From contig CM049314.1 of assembly GCA_026874595.1 (NCBI GenBank), positions 17,912,729 to 17,976,728 on the forward strand: a DNA stretch of 64,000 nucleotides, in the 5' to 3' direction. The position numbers were made by a program, and so were the translations under genes. The notes under the pieces are model-generated. The model was not told where the DNA came from. It saw only the letters and a list, made by a program, of their open reading frames with translations, and did no database searches. The stretch is from Sipunculus nudus. Its lineage: Eukaryota; Annelida; Sipuncula; Golfingiida; Sipunculidae. Below are positions 1 to 11,998 of the stretch, piece by piece; within the stretch, counting starts at the first letter, position 1; each line of letters starts with the position of its first letter.

Positions 1-242
1 TATCCAGGACGAACGTTCGAGCTTAGAGATGCAATAATTAATTATATTATTTGGTATCTATTTCTTCCGCTTTGACATAGGACATACTACACACAAAGGG
101 GAAATTAGTGACATTAACACCTTAGTTAATGAATAGTTTATACTGGTTGTTTAGCTAAGTTTCTGTTTGTCAGCTGCATAACATCATTTGATAGATAAAA
201 TATATACAGATATTTTTGTTACTATAGAAACTTATCATTTTA

Positions 243-840
243 TCGATGTATGCATGATTTTAAGCAGATGAAAGGTTTACATGGAATACAATTCAAAACA
301 AAAATTTCTTGTCAGACAAGATGAATATATTTCCTTCAAAATGTTATATCCTAACAGTTCCATACTACAAGTCGTCTCAGTCGTCAGAAGCACCCATCAA
401 CTATTTCATCCTGTTTATTCAAGAATTCTCCATTCCTTATTCTTTTAATGCATCTTGAACAAGATATATTTTTCCTGGGAGAGAAACGCGTGAAATATTA
501 TAACCAAGATTATAAAATCGTAAATAGAATAATTATTTTTACCACTGTTTTGGGATGTGCAGGCTCTGCGCATTCTTGGAAGTACTGCCTCCAGTGTTGG
601 TTTGCAAACATTACTACAGACACACAGATAGGCCGTGCTGATTCTGGAGCTTCCATTAAGACTTACCTGAAGGAATGGCGGCATACTTGAGCGACATACA
701 CGTTACTCACTGGGATAAGTTACTGATATACAACTGATACCCAAATGCCTGATTTGACACCTGAATATTTAATTTAACATTTTGTAAATTGTATACTATT
801 TGCAAAAAAAAAAAAAAAAAAAAAAATTGGTAATAATCCG
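243..840 (+). repeat. Dispersed ~0.6 kb repeat, copy a
   Basis: Contains atcgatgtatgcatgatttt, ctacaagtcgtctcag, a gggagagaaacgcgtgaa block and a t(g)caaaa end with 23 A at 804-826. It matches 6640-7210 and 22050-22600. Overlapping short open frames on both strands are not gene-like. Family not recognised. Confidence 0.8.
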
Positions 841-859
841 CTACAAACTTAGTTATCCC

Positions 860-3800
860 ATCTCATGGCACATTGTAGGTTTTAAATATTGAATATGTTA
901 TTGATTATGCCTGTATGGTTGCAAGCGCGATTTATGCGACTAGATCACGTTTGTATCATATTTAATCGCCTATATTAATTACACTCAAGTTTTTAAAGGT
1001 ATCTAATTTGAAAATGTTTGTTATAACTAATGCCAAAGTGCATGTGTGTCTGTCCTGTCCATGAATATTATAAACATTTCCAAACATGGAGAAACTGGTC
1101 GAAATTTGTTGCATAAAACATAATGTATGATGCTTGTTTGAATCAATGCAGTTGTGTGTATGTTAGTTGGTATGCTGCCTCCATCTCTTCCTGTCATCTA
1201 GTCGCATATGATACCATACAATTACAGTATAATGATACCAGGATGCCATATATAAGCTTTCAATGACAAAGCTACCAATTGCTAAGATCATATGCTGTGT
1301 ATTTAATTTTTTAAGAGACGAACCCAAATGTGTCGAAATTTAATGGCTGTTGTAACAATAGAATAAGGCCATTTTCATGGTTGTGTTCAATAGTTTTATT
1401 GAATGGTTCAAAAATAGTTTGAATGACATAAATGAAAATATAAGCTGTTGCTAATATTTTGTAATTCTATAGAAAAGATGGATTCTGTAATTACAAATAC
1501 AAATATAAATATATTAATATATATTTATACATATACATTTATATATACACATAAAACTGTCCCCGAACATATGGGTTTCTTATTCGTCATTGAAGCAATA
1601 ACGCGTCCCCTGAAATGTTGAATATACGGTCCCGAATTTTCTTCTGTTTATATGAGATAACTGATTGTAAAACAGATTGGTTTTGCCTGTCGCAGACTAC
1701 GATTCTCGAGCATTTGTCCAGGCATAAACACTATGCCAGATAATAGCTTGTGAATTATTTGGGTATTTCAGATTTATTTTTTTTTGTAAGGTAAAAGACA
1801 AACATCGCTTTGCGGTCGCTTCAGGCAACTTTAAAAAATAAAAGTACTCATACATCCTGGAGTTGGTCTAATTGTTTCTGCCACAGAAGTCTTATGGAAC
1901 ACATTTCTTAATCAAGCCTTTTGCCACGGCATGAAAGGCATGTTCCATCAGTGATATCTGGGAATATGTAGAGAATTTATATAAAATACAGTTTTACCCG
2001 GACCGCTATGTGTATCAGAGAATATTGGGGATTTGTGTGTCATTTCCGATATAGAATAATAACACTATAATCCTTGTATAGTAGCAAAATCACACGAGTG
2101 AATAAATACGCTTATTTTTTATGTTATGAAATATTATCATTGTACAAGGGAAAGAATAATTGATAAAGTATGGGAAACTAAAAGCCGGTAAATTAATCAT
2201 TAAAAAAATTGCGGCCTCTTTATATAATAAATAAGGTAAACTTTTTTGCATAATGCTGTGACTTTGCATTTCTTCAAATGATTTGGTTTAAGCAATTTTC
2301 TATATTGCACTATAGGCACAGACGTTCAAATTCCTACATAAAACATACATAATGTATTCTCTTACCTACGCTTGGGTGTTTGTGTTTATCTCTGTATTAA
2401 AACATTTCTAATAAGGCTCCATTTTTAGACAAATTTGTCGATTTATCGTGAACTCATGGAATTTATGTGGCATTGCTTGTCAGGTATGTAAGATAACTTT
2501 TTAAGGCCCTGTTCTTCATCTGATTGCAGGAATGGCATAAACCGGGTTCAAACATGTTGAATAAAATATGTTACACTAGAACATTTGCCAGGTTGATACT
2601 AGGCGAGGAAGCTGCTATCTGTGATGCGTAATTAGACTCCCCTCATCCTACTCTAATTTTAATGGACTGGTCGACTTGTGTTCTATAGTGGACAAGCCGA
2701 TCGTCTATCAAGGGAGGTCAGGATGGCTAGAACGTATATTTGATCAGACTGTAGGTTAGAGGAGCTAGTTACAAATATCAACTAATGTGACTATGTAATA
2801 CATGAGCTTGGCTTTGGTGTGACTGGAAACACTTCTTTTCCCTCTCTTTCTCTCTCCTTCTTTCTCTCTCTCTATCTCTCAGTTGAAAGTGGAAATAGCC
2901 GAAGTGTTGTTGTGCCCTTCGTATGATCTGCTACCCGATCATAATACATGTAACTAAGTTTAGAATCCTGTTATTCACCCGAAGCATCTTCATTCAGAAC
3001 AGCCCACAGTATTCCTTTCACAGTGTGGTTTGAAGTCATGCTTTATGAACAAAACCGGCACCGTGTCTGCCTAAGTATAGCCATATTACGATAAAACACA
3101 GGTATAGGTGCACCGGTTTATCAGAAACATTCAGAACTATAGTCATATACAGTATTCCTGATGACTGAACATGGTTCACTCAGCATGTATGTGAAAGAAG
3201 TCTGTGTAAAACTTTAGTTTATATCTAATTATGTGTTGAGACAAGGTAGCTGCAGAGTCACTTTCCCACAAAAGTCTTTTGATAACCATTACCTAAATAT
3301 ATATTAATTATTTTAAATGAAAATATTCCAATATATACTGCCACTGCTGTTTCCGAAGGAAATCCATGTGTAACTTTTATTCTGGTTTATGTGTTGCTAA
3401 ATTGGCTTCGACTATTGTTCATATGGGGCTTTTACTCGATGTTACAGGCAATCTCAGCATAAAAGAGCAAGATGATAAAGCTGAGAATCTATAACTCTAA
3501 ACATGTGTATTGGAGGAGCGTCATGTCACCAATGTGTAGTGTCTGATATTTGCACCTTCAAAAAGGTTCTAATTATAAGGAACTATGCCGGAACATTAGA
3601 AATATATCAGCTTCCTGTTTTTAATTCATTTTTGGGCTTCAAACGTCCCCGGAAATCATGTATACTTCTTCTTGCCCGATACCTGTGTCCTTTTTAAATA
3701 CATCTATGCCCTTCTCATGTGAATTCGGAATAATGACATTTTACCAATATAATGTTATTGTCAGTTTAAAGGCCGAAACATGAATGATTCAGTGGAACCA

Positions 3801-4380
3801 TCATAATTACACTTTTGTCCTTTTATTATCCGTCTCCGGACCCTTTCGAAGAATTATGGATAACTTGCTTATGTTCCTTCGTGAGGTATGTCCTTTCTAC
3901 CATTAGGACTTGGAGATAATGTTGTGTATATTTTACCTATATATTGTTCTTTCACGTTACATTCTCTTCCTGTCAAATGTTCAGGACTTCGCTTATTCAG
4001 ACCACCACCATTGCATAACGCTTGTATCATGTTATATATTTTTTTTAATTACAAACTATTGAATATGTAAGTAAGAATTTTTAGACCAGACTCGTTTGTT
4101 GAGAGATTAATCAGAAATATTTTAATATATTTTTGTCTATGAGCTGTTAGTGTTAGTAGGGTAATTGTTTATTCATAATGGGACCAGGTAACGTCAGGTT
4201 TCAATGGTAGCCCTGATAGATCAAGTGTATTATCACCATGGTCACAAGCTTGTATAAACATGTTGCATGAAATATAATACTGAGTGCATGTTAGAGTCAA
4301 TTGACATTTGTGTATGCCAGTATGTGAGTTGTCGCATTCTGCAGAACATGACCTTTAGAAAATTGAACTCCGGTGATCAC
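860..4380 (+). repeat. Left arm of old ~3.5 kb inverted duplication
   Basis: Many blocks read as the reverse complement of 7910-11510 in mirror order: 880-960 with 11400-11490, 1090-1130 with 11010-11060, 2040-2090 with 10100-10145, 2480-2780 with 9460-9760, 3060-3130 with 9185-9235, 3790-4020 with 8310-8520, and 4190-4350 with 7925-8080. Similarity is moderate with many indels. No coding potential is seen. Confidence 0.75.
2840..2880. repeat. (TC)-rich tract
   Basis: Imperfect TC repeats, the mirror counterpart of the (GA)n at 9365-9402 in the inverted duplication. Confidence 0.9.
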
Positions 4381-4664
4381 GGAGACATCGTATTCATACT
4401 TTACTATGACACTGGACACTGAAATGTAAAACCTGTGGAATAGTTTATTCAGAAAGCTTAAGCAAAGCGCATTGAAATATTGATAGGAGCGTATCTGTAA
4501 TACTAAAACACTGGCGGAACATTCCCGTGCCATAGACCACGCTGCCCGCCATACCGATTAATTTTAAGCAGCGGTTCCTTATTCATCCATGGAACTAAAT
4601 TCACAATTCAAGGACACTTTAATTGTAAAAGTAAGGGTGTAGTCTACATATATGCTCGGAAACT

Positions 4665-5945
4665 ATATAACTATGACACCTGTCTAAAGCGGACAGTCAA
4701 GGGACTCAATTATTTTATCCTTATTAGCGAGGTGTCCTTATTAGGCAGGTTGACTTTGGTTGGTAACTGAGGCATTATAAATAAATACAACGAACAGCTG
4801 TAAAAACGTGTTTATTGTATTATATCAGATTTCAGGTAATGTACAACATATTTATGCTCACATCATGCATTTAATGGTCATATAAAAATTGTGATTATTT
4901 TTACTTATCTCAATAAGTAAACAATATAAGGAAAAAAGTCTATGAAGACATCCATCAAAACAATTCAAAAATTCTTCTCCAAGTGCGCGTACGCTCTTTT
5001 TCTCTAATTCACTCAGTCCAATAAATTCGACTTTCTAACATAGAGTAAGCTCCCGCCTGGCAGTACGCGTGGTGTCACCTGGTGGAATTGTCTAAACTAT
5101 CCTGGTTTAGCTGTCCCAATGCGGTAATCCCAAAGATAATGACGACGTTGATAATGCGAAGATTGTTATGGCTGGGAACATTCGTTTTTTATAGGTGAAT
5201 ATAGCATTAGCCTTAAATAAACTTTCTTTTATGATGGTTGTTTGGTTTGATTTGTTTTGATGTTGATGGCACCCGAGATTAAACGAACCCCACGGAGATC
5301 GTGCATGGCGGCACTGCACGAACATCAACGGAGCGAGCACCTGTTTGACACTGAGCAAATCAGTTTGAGATATACTGAGCAAAACTAAGTACTTAATATC
5401 AAACAGCCTGCTACAACAAAGTGGCTAGTTTACAATTAGATATTGCGTGGTTAGATCAGGGACGCATGGGTAATCGGCAGTGGTTTAATCAATTTAATGA
5501 CCCCGCGGTCGAGCGAATAATACGCAGCTTCGCAACGTGTGAATGATCAACCTTGAAATAAAGTGACAGGATGTTTACCGCTTCATCCTTGCTGTGTTCA
5601 TCTTATGAATACATCACACCGTGACATGAGCACGTACACGCATGAAGGTAACACTTGGGGAACTCTCGTCATGGAAACAACAACAGTATATAACGATGGC
5701 CTTTGATCTTATTAGGGGCAAGTGATCAGTGTCCGCCGGAGATGGCGTATCGTGTCCGTATTTGTCAGGTTCTTTTACTTTTGGATTGTTGGTTTGAGTT
5801 GTAATCTGCTGTCCGTTATCCGCAGTAGTGAGGCGTCAGCCTTATAGAGATTCCGCTTATACATAACATATAGGGAATTTTGAAGGGATTTAACTATATT
5901 GTCCGTTATAGCCAGTTGTCCGCCTAAGTGAGGTGTCCGTTAGAC
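4665..5945. mobile_element. Possible non-autonomous DNA transposon (pogo/Tigger-like ends)
   Basis: The left end has acctgtctaaagcggacag and gaggtgtccttattagg; the right end has, inverted, gtccgttatagcc, gtccgcctaagtgaggtgtc and gttagaccag. Repeated guanine-tcc 'gtccgtta'-type strings near the termini resemble pogo/Tigger-type inverted ends from memory. No transposase is visible inside, and the interior shows no gene. Ends are approximate. Confidence 0.42.
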
Positions 5946-5953
5946 CAGTTTTC

Positions 5954-6000
<47 letters not shown>

Positions 6001-6001
6001 G
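5954..6001. repeat. (TA)n(GA)n microsatellite
   Basis: About 24 bp of TA followed by about 24 bp of AG, directly after the possible transposon end at 5945. Confidence 0.95.
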
Positions 6002-6639
6002 AAACAAGTCTTATGCTTTGTATCAGAAAGAATGGGCACAGACAGGCAATACAATCTAAAGACACCAATTCACCAGTTGGATGTGATTTCTCTCAACAAG
6101 AACATACGGCAGACTGTATGCTAGTATGTTTATTGAAAGACAATTTAACAAACACCCTTAAGAGACAAACGTGGGAACTGAAACTAATTTACGAATTTGA
6201 TTGCATAACTAAAGGACTAAATCGGGACACTGGCCACATGACACACTACAAATATTAAAGCGACCAGACATTATAGGCACCGACTGACCATTCCACAGCA
6301 AAAATGACGTGAAGTCACTACCGCATATCTTGGCACATTCCCGCCACTTATGATTCACTATATAGTGGAACACCTCTCAAGCTAACAAGCATGGATCATG
6401 TCCATAATTTCCGACTATATAAACTTTAGTGTGCTATAACTCCATTTGCGCCCTTAGGATTATGAAAAATTGTAACACAAAGGGCCAGAGAGCATTAACA
6501 ATATATTGACCTTTGCACCGGAAAGTATGTACCACTATACACAACATACTAAATTATGGGTAATAGAACAATGGCCTGACCGGAATATATGAACGTACCG
6601 TATATAAATTTACTCCACTTTTCTGTCACCTGATGAAGG

Positions 6640-7210
6640 AGCCTTAATCGATGTATACATGATTTTAAGCAGATGAAAGGGAAAGGTTTTGGCAAAAAAG
6701 GTCTACATGGAATACAATTCACAACAAAAAATTCTTGTCGGACACGTTTAATATATTTTCTTCAAAATGCTATACCCTAACGGTTCCATACTACAAGTCG
6801 TCTCAGGGTCAAAAGCAACCATCAACTGTCACATCTTGTTTATTCAAGAATTCAACACTCCTCATTTTTCAACAAGATATATTTTTCCTGGGAGAGAAAC
6901 GCGTGAAATATTTTGAACCAAGCTTATAAAATCGTACATAGAATCATTATTTTTTCCGTCCTGTTATGTGCAGGTTTTCCTCCAGTTCTGGCAAATAACC
7001 ATTACTACAGACGCACAGATAGGCCATGCTGATCCCGGAGCTGCCGTGAAGACTTACCTTAAAGAGTAGCGCCATTCTGCAGCGGCATGCGCGTTACCCA
7101 CTGGTACAAGTTACTGATATGCAACTGATACCTAAATGCCTCATTTGATACCGGAATATTAAATCAAACATTTTGTAAACTGTATAATATTTGCAAAAAT
7201 TGCTCTAGTT
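6640..7210 (+). repeat. Dispersed ~0.6 kb repeat, copy b
   Basis: Matches 243-840 throughout (atcgatgtatacatgatttt, ctacaagtcgtctcag, ggagagaaacgcgtgaaat). The following 7290-7450 (gtgacgcc, a ctttcgaa stem, gggttgtcgtgttagc) matches 22610-22735, so the repeat extends further here than in copy a. Confidence 0.8.
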
Positions 7211-9361
7211 AAATCACATAATTCCAACTACTGAAGACGCCCGATTTTTTACTAAAGCTACTAAGCAAAATCTATTAATGGGATTATTTGTGTAAATAAA
7301 AGTTAAGAGTGACGCCTTTTTGATTGGCTTATTCATTATTGCTCACGCTTTCGAAGCGCATTTTCATCTTCAGGTTGAATTACAATATCTCTACTACGTC
7401 CAACTGAGTAACCTCCAGAAAGGGGTTTTGAGCGGGGTTGTCGTGTTAGCGAGACCGAAATTTCTCAACCATGCGATAAAATAAGAATATGAATGAATAA
7501 CATTTAATTTTTTTAAGTTAATAACGTTTATTAAAAATACATATTCTTTTTCACATCGTATATGGGCATAAGCTCAAAACACTGGACGGCCTCCTTGATG
7601 GACATTTCTTAATAAACATACAAGATGAGTTTAATAATTTTAATCAGACCTTGGTATATTTAGTATTTGAAGGTAGCAATCACTGCAAGACATCGGACGG
7701 CAGTGACTTAAAGAAGCCTCCAGCGAGAAATAGGTTTGAAATCTTCAACATGGCTTTCTGAGTTGATTACTAATATGACAAAATGGTAAAGTTGTTTTTT
7801 TTTCATATAGCAGATAAATATGATCATTTTTTCAGATCACTGAAGAATATGTGTAAGTTACTTGATCCTATCCCCTTGTATATTTTAAAACTCTTGTATT
7901 CTTATTGTCTTTGATAACGGCCGTGATCTGCAAAATGCGACAACTCCCAGACTGACATGAACAAATGTGCATTCACTCCGACAGACACCTAGTATTATAT
8001 TTTATGCAACATGTTTATACCAGCTTGTCACAATGGTGATAATACGCACGACCTATCAGGGCTACCTTCGACACCTGGCTTTACTTAATCCCAATGTAAC
8101 CTTAAAACTTTTAAACAATAAATCAAACGTTTATCTGATAAATGGTTTATTATTGAAAGACACACGGACTTACAGGTCGATAATTAGAGGACACATTGCG
8201 CTTTATTTGTCTAAAAATATAAATATATGTATATTTTATATATAAGTCTAATATAAAAGTTTTCACTTTCATATTTAATACATTTGTAATTTTAAGTGAT
8301 ATGGTATGATCCGGCATTAGGCAATGATGATCTGAATAAGCGAAATCCGGGACCTTTGACAAACAATTAATAAATTACAACATAAGGTTTAAATATACGC
8401 AACATTCACTTTTGGTCCTTTTGTTACACAGCTTATACCGCATGAAGGAGCATAAGCAAGTAATCAATAATTCTTTGAAAGGGTCGCAGGACGGAAAATA
8501 AATTACAAAGTGGAATCTACAAGAAATGGCTTAATTTTGGTCCACTGGATTATTCATGTTTGAACGGACTTGGCCTTTTTCATACGTAAGATGTTATAAT
8601 TCAACATTCATAAGAGAGGGGCACCGAGGTATTTAAAATAAGCAAATGTATCTAACAACATATGCCTGAATCGCAACCTGAAGTACACTCCATAATTTTA
8701 AAGGAGCACGGAAGATGCAAAATGAATGGGGGAAACAGGGAATTAATATCAATATAATGTTTGTGTATGGTTCTTTATAATGGTAAAATAAAAAGACACT
8801 TGACATTGATTGCATGAAGCTCCTTTAATACACGTGTTTAGAGTTATATATTCAGTTTTGTCAATTTTGTCTTTTATGCGGAGGTTGTTCGTGACCTCGA
8901 GTTAAAATCCATCTGAACAACAACAGATTCACATTTAACAATATGAATTTCCTTAAGAAAAAAGCAGTAGCTGTACTTGTTGGAATATAAGTTTATTCAA
9001 CATAATTATCAAGGAAGGAATTAATCTAATTTTTGGTATTGGCTATCGAGTGGTTCTTGTGGGAAAGTGACACTACAGCTACCTTTAATAAACAGATAAT
9101 CATATTTCAAAGATTTCCGATAGATTCCTTGCCAAACGTACCATGTGATCCACGAAGTGCCCTAAGAAATAATTTGTATATGACTTAGGTTTCTGATAAA
9201 CGCTCAGCTTTACCTGTGTGTTATTGTAATATAGCTATCATCTGGCTCTGGGAGAAAGTGTTTTAGATGATTTTAAATTTCATTACATGCATTATGAACG
9301 GGTTGCAGATATAATGGAAGTGCACAACAATACTTCAACTACTTTCATTTTCTCATTTTCA

Positions 9362-9364
<3 letters not shown>

Positions 9365-9402
<38 letters not shown>
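9365..9402. repeat. (GA)n microsatellite
   Basis: Nineteen GA repeats. The homologous place in the units carries (GA)n too (38624-38664, 61959-61995), and the mirrored place at 2840-2880 is a (TC)-rich tract. The tract is an old, shared part of this repeat family. Confidence 0.95.
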
Positions 9403-9404
<2 letters not shown>

Positions 9405-10548
9405 AGTGTCCATTCACACCAAAGCAAAGCTTTTATTACATTTTACAATTAGGTTGACGTTTGTAACTAGCTCCTCTTACCTACTGTCTGATTAGAAATT
9501 TGTTCTAGCCATCCAAACCTCCCTGCATATACGTTCGGCTTGCCCTCCACAGACCCAAATTCGACCAGTCCATTAACATTTTGGGAAGGATGTGGGAGAT
9601 TTATTGCGCATCACAGCTAGCAGCTACTTCGCTTTGTATCGACCGGGCAACTGTTCTAAGGTCACATATTTTATTCAACATGTGAATACCGGTTGTTACC
9701 ACGGCCTGTAATCAGATGATACACATAACCTTTAAAAGTAAACTTACATACCTGACAGTAAAAGCTCTCCAAATTCCATGAGTTCCTAATAAAATCACAG
9801 GTAGAATCGATTAGAAATTTTTAAATACACAGATAAACCTAAATACCCAACCGTGGGAAAGATGGACACATTATGCAATGCCATTTTCTGTAATTGCTTA
9901 AAGTAAAATATTAAAATGAATGGACATTTGCCACAGCATGATGCATAGTTAACTTTGGTCACTATAAGGAAGCCGCAATCTTTTTTTTTTGTGACACACG
10001 TACCCGCTTTTGATTCCCCATTCGTTATCAATTGTTCTTTCAATTGTAGAAGGACAATATACCATAACATAAAACACAAGCGTAATTATCCAGTCATATG
10101 TCCCTGCTACTATAGAAGGATTATAATTTTATTAAAGTATTTTATAATAGGATATGGCAGATACAGTCTCAATCGTCTCCAAAACGTACAACGGACCGTA
10201 TAACACAAATAAATTAAATTTTTTAACCATCTTGTGCTGTAGCATGCGAAAAGCAGAAGGAACAGTTTCACTTTCTCTTATTTCATATAAATAGGAAATT
10301 CAAGACCGTATATTAAACATTACAAATGACTTTTTCGTCGACGAATAAAAAAAACAATTTGTTTATTGACCCCTCAATGGGACACAATATTAACTGACTA
10401 AGGATAACAATTTATGAATTAACCATAAAGAAAAGAAATGTTTACACTGCTTTATAAAATTTAAAGCGTTAATCATCATTGAACAAAAAAAGCTGCAAAA
10501 ATAAAAGCCTATGTTTTGTAACAGCACCTTGTCCTTCCAGTTGTGCTT

Positions 10549-10552
<4 letters not shown>

Positions 10553-10620
<68 letters not shown>
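10553..10620. repeat. (TA)n microsatellite
   Basis: About 34 uninterrupted TA repeats followed by gtgtgtg. Confidence 0.97.
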
Positions 10621-10627
<7 letters not shown>

Positions 10628-11879
10628 AGTATTTATACATTTATATTTGAATTTACAAAATCCTGACTTATTTTAAGAATTGCGTAATATTAGCGACAGC
10701 TTATATTTTCAGATATTTTAATCAAATTATTTTGACTCATGCACAAACCTATTTTACATGACAAAGAAAATGGCCTGAATTACATTTCTGCAAGAGCCAT
10801 TAAACTTCCTATGTATTTGGCTTCGCTTTCTGAATAAATCCATTACCCAACTATTGCACTCAATCATTGGTAGCTCTGTCATTGGCAAGCTTAAATATGG
10901 CCTTCTGTTATGATTACACTGTAATTGTGTGACAATTTTGACAATATATGACAAGTCGCGGGGAAGAGAAGGCAGCAGCAACCCAATTTACCTACACACA
11001 ACTGCATTGCTGCCAACAAGCATCATGCATTATGCCTTTTGCATAATGGTAAACCAGGTTGCAATCATGGAAGTAATACACACCATCTACCCTATATACA
11101 CAATGTGAAATATTTTCCATCTTTCCCGTAATAAGCTTAAAACTTTTTTTAAAACTGCATATGTATCAAATGCTCAATAATTAATTGATGTCATGATTGG
11201 TTTCGAACATTCAAGGACAGATTCACGCAGAGGGTTATATCAAACATTCGGGTATACATGTTAAAACCTGTCTTCACTCTGTAAATCAGCTGAAATTCAG
11301 CTGAAAGGCCGAAAAAAAATTCGAATTACTCCCTCAAAAGACGGATGTAATTCTTATTACATACATAATAAAACATACTAGAATCAGGAAGGGGTAAACC
11401 GTTCACAATCGCGATACAGTGGCTTAGAGCAATATCGCATAAATCGCATTTAAAACCATATTAGAGTAATCAATAACCTACATAAATACCTACAATGTGT
11501 AAAGGCGTAAGGTTAAAGGCAAAACTACCATACGATCAGTAAATATCACCTAATAATTCATTGATAAACATTCTCCACATTTTCTCAGTTAATCTATCTA
11601 TAGCGATCGACGAAGGGTCTTCTTTTTCGCCATTAATTCTTTTAGAAAGTTTTCGAAAAAAATGTGGGAGCTTCGTAAACCAATACGACATATAAATAAC
11701 GGACATACACGTATTCGACCTTTCGTCTTGTTGCTTTACAAGGAACTTCCACACACATATTTAAGAATTGCTCTTATAAATAACTAATATTTATGAAAGA
11801 ACATGTACAGAAACCTTTACAGTGAGACATGTATTAAAAGACATCCCATGGGATTGGCAACAAAAACACTCAATTCTCA

Positions 11880-11998
11880 GATGGTCTTATTAGACAGGGT
11901 CAGTTATTACGAATGTGAATATTATCGGTTCACTTAAGGGTGGTCTTAATAGACAGGTGGTCTTTCAGGGAAAAGGTCTTTCAGACAAGTTCCATTGT
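11880..11998 (-). mobile_element. Possible pogo/Tigger-like terminal fragment
   Basis: On the minus strand it reads ta-caatggaacttgtctgaaag, then gaccacctgtctattaagacc, similar to the end at 23534. No transposase seen nearby. Confidence 0.38.

Larger units (their letters stand above)
7910..11510 (-). repeat. Right arm of old ~3.5 kb inverted duplication
   Basis: Mirror partner of 860-4380. Part of it (8268-10140) also matches 37597-39190 inside unit 1 in direct orientation, so the arm sequence is itself a dispersed or anciently duplicated segment. Contains (GA)n at 9365-9402 and (TA)n at 10553-10620. No gene seen. Confidence 0.75.

Noticed and set aside
7330-7380. Hammerhead ribozyme near the ctttcgaa stem
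   Set aside because: The catalytic core (CUGANGA...GAAA in correct geometry) could not be assembled from the bases.
11536-11754. 72-residue minus-strand open frame with protein-like composition
   Set aside because: No recognised motif and no neighbouring exons; it borders the old repeat arm. Could be a stray exon, but not supportable.
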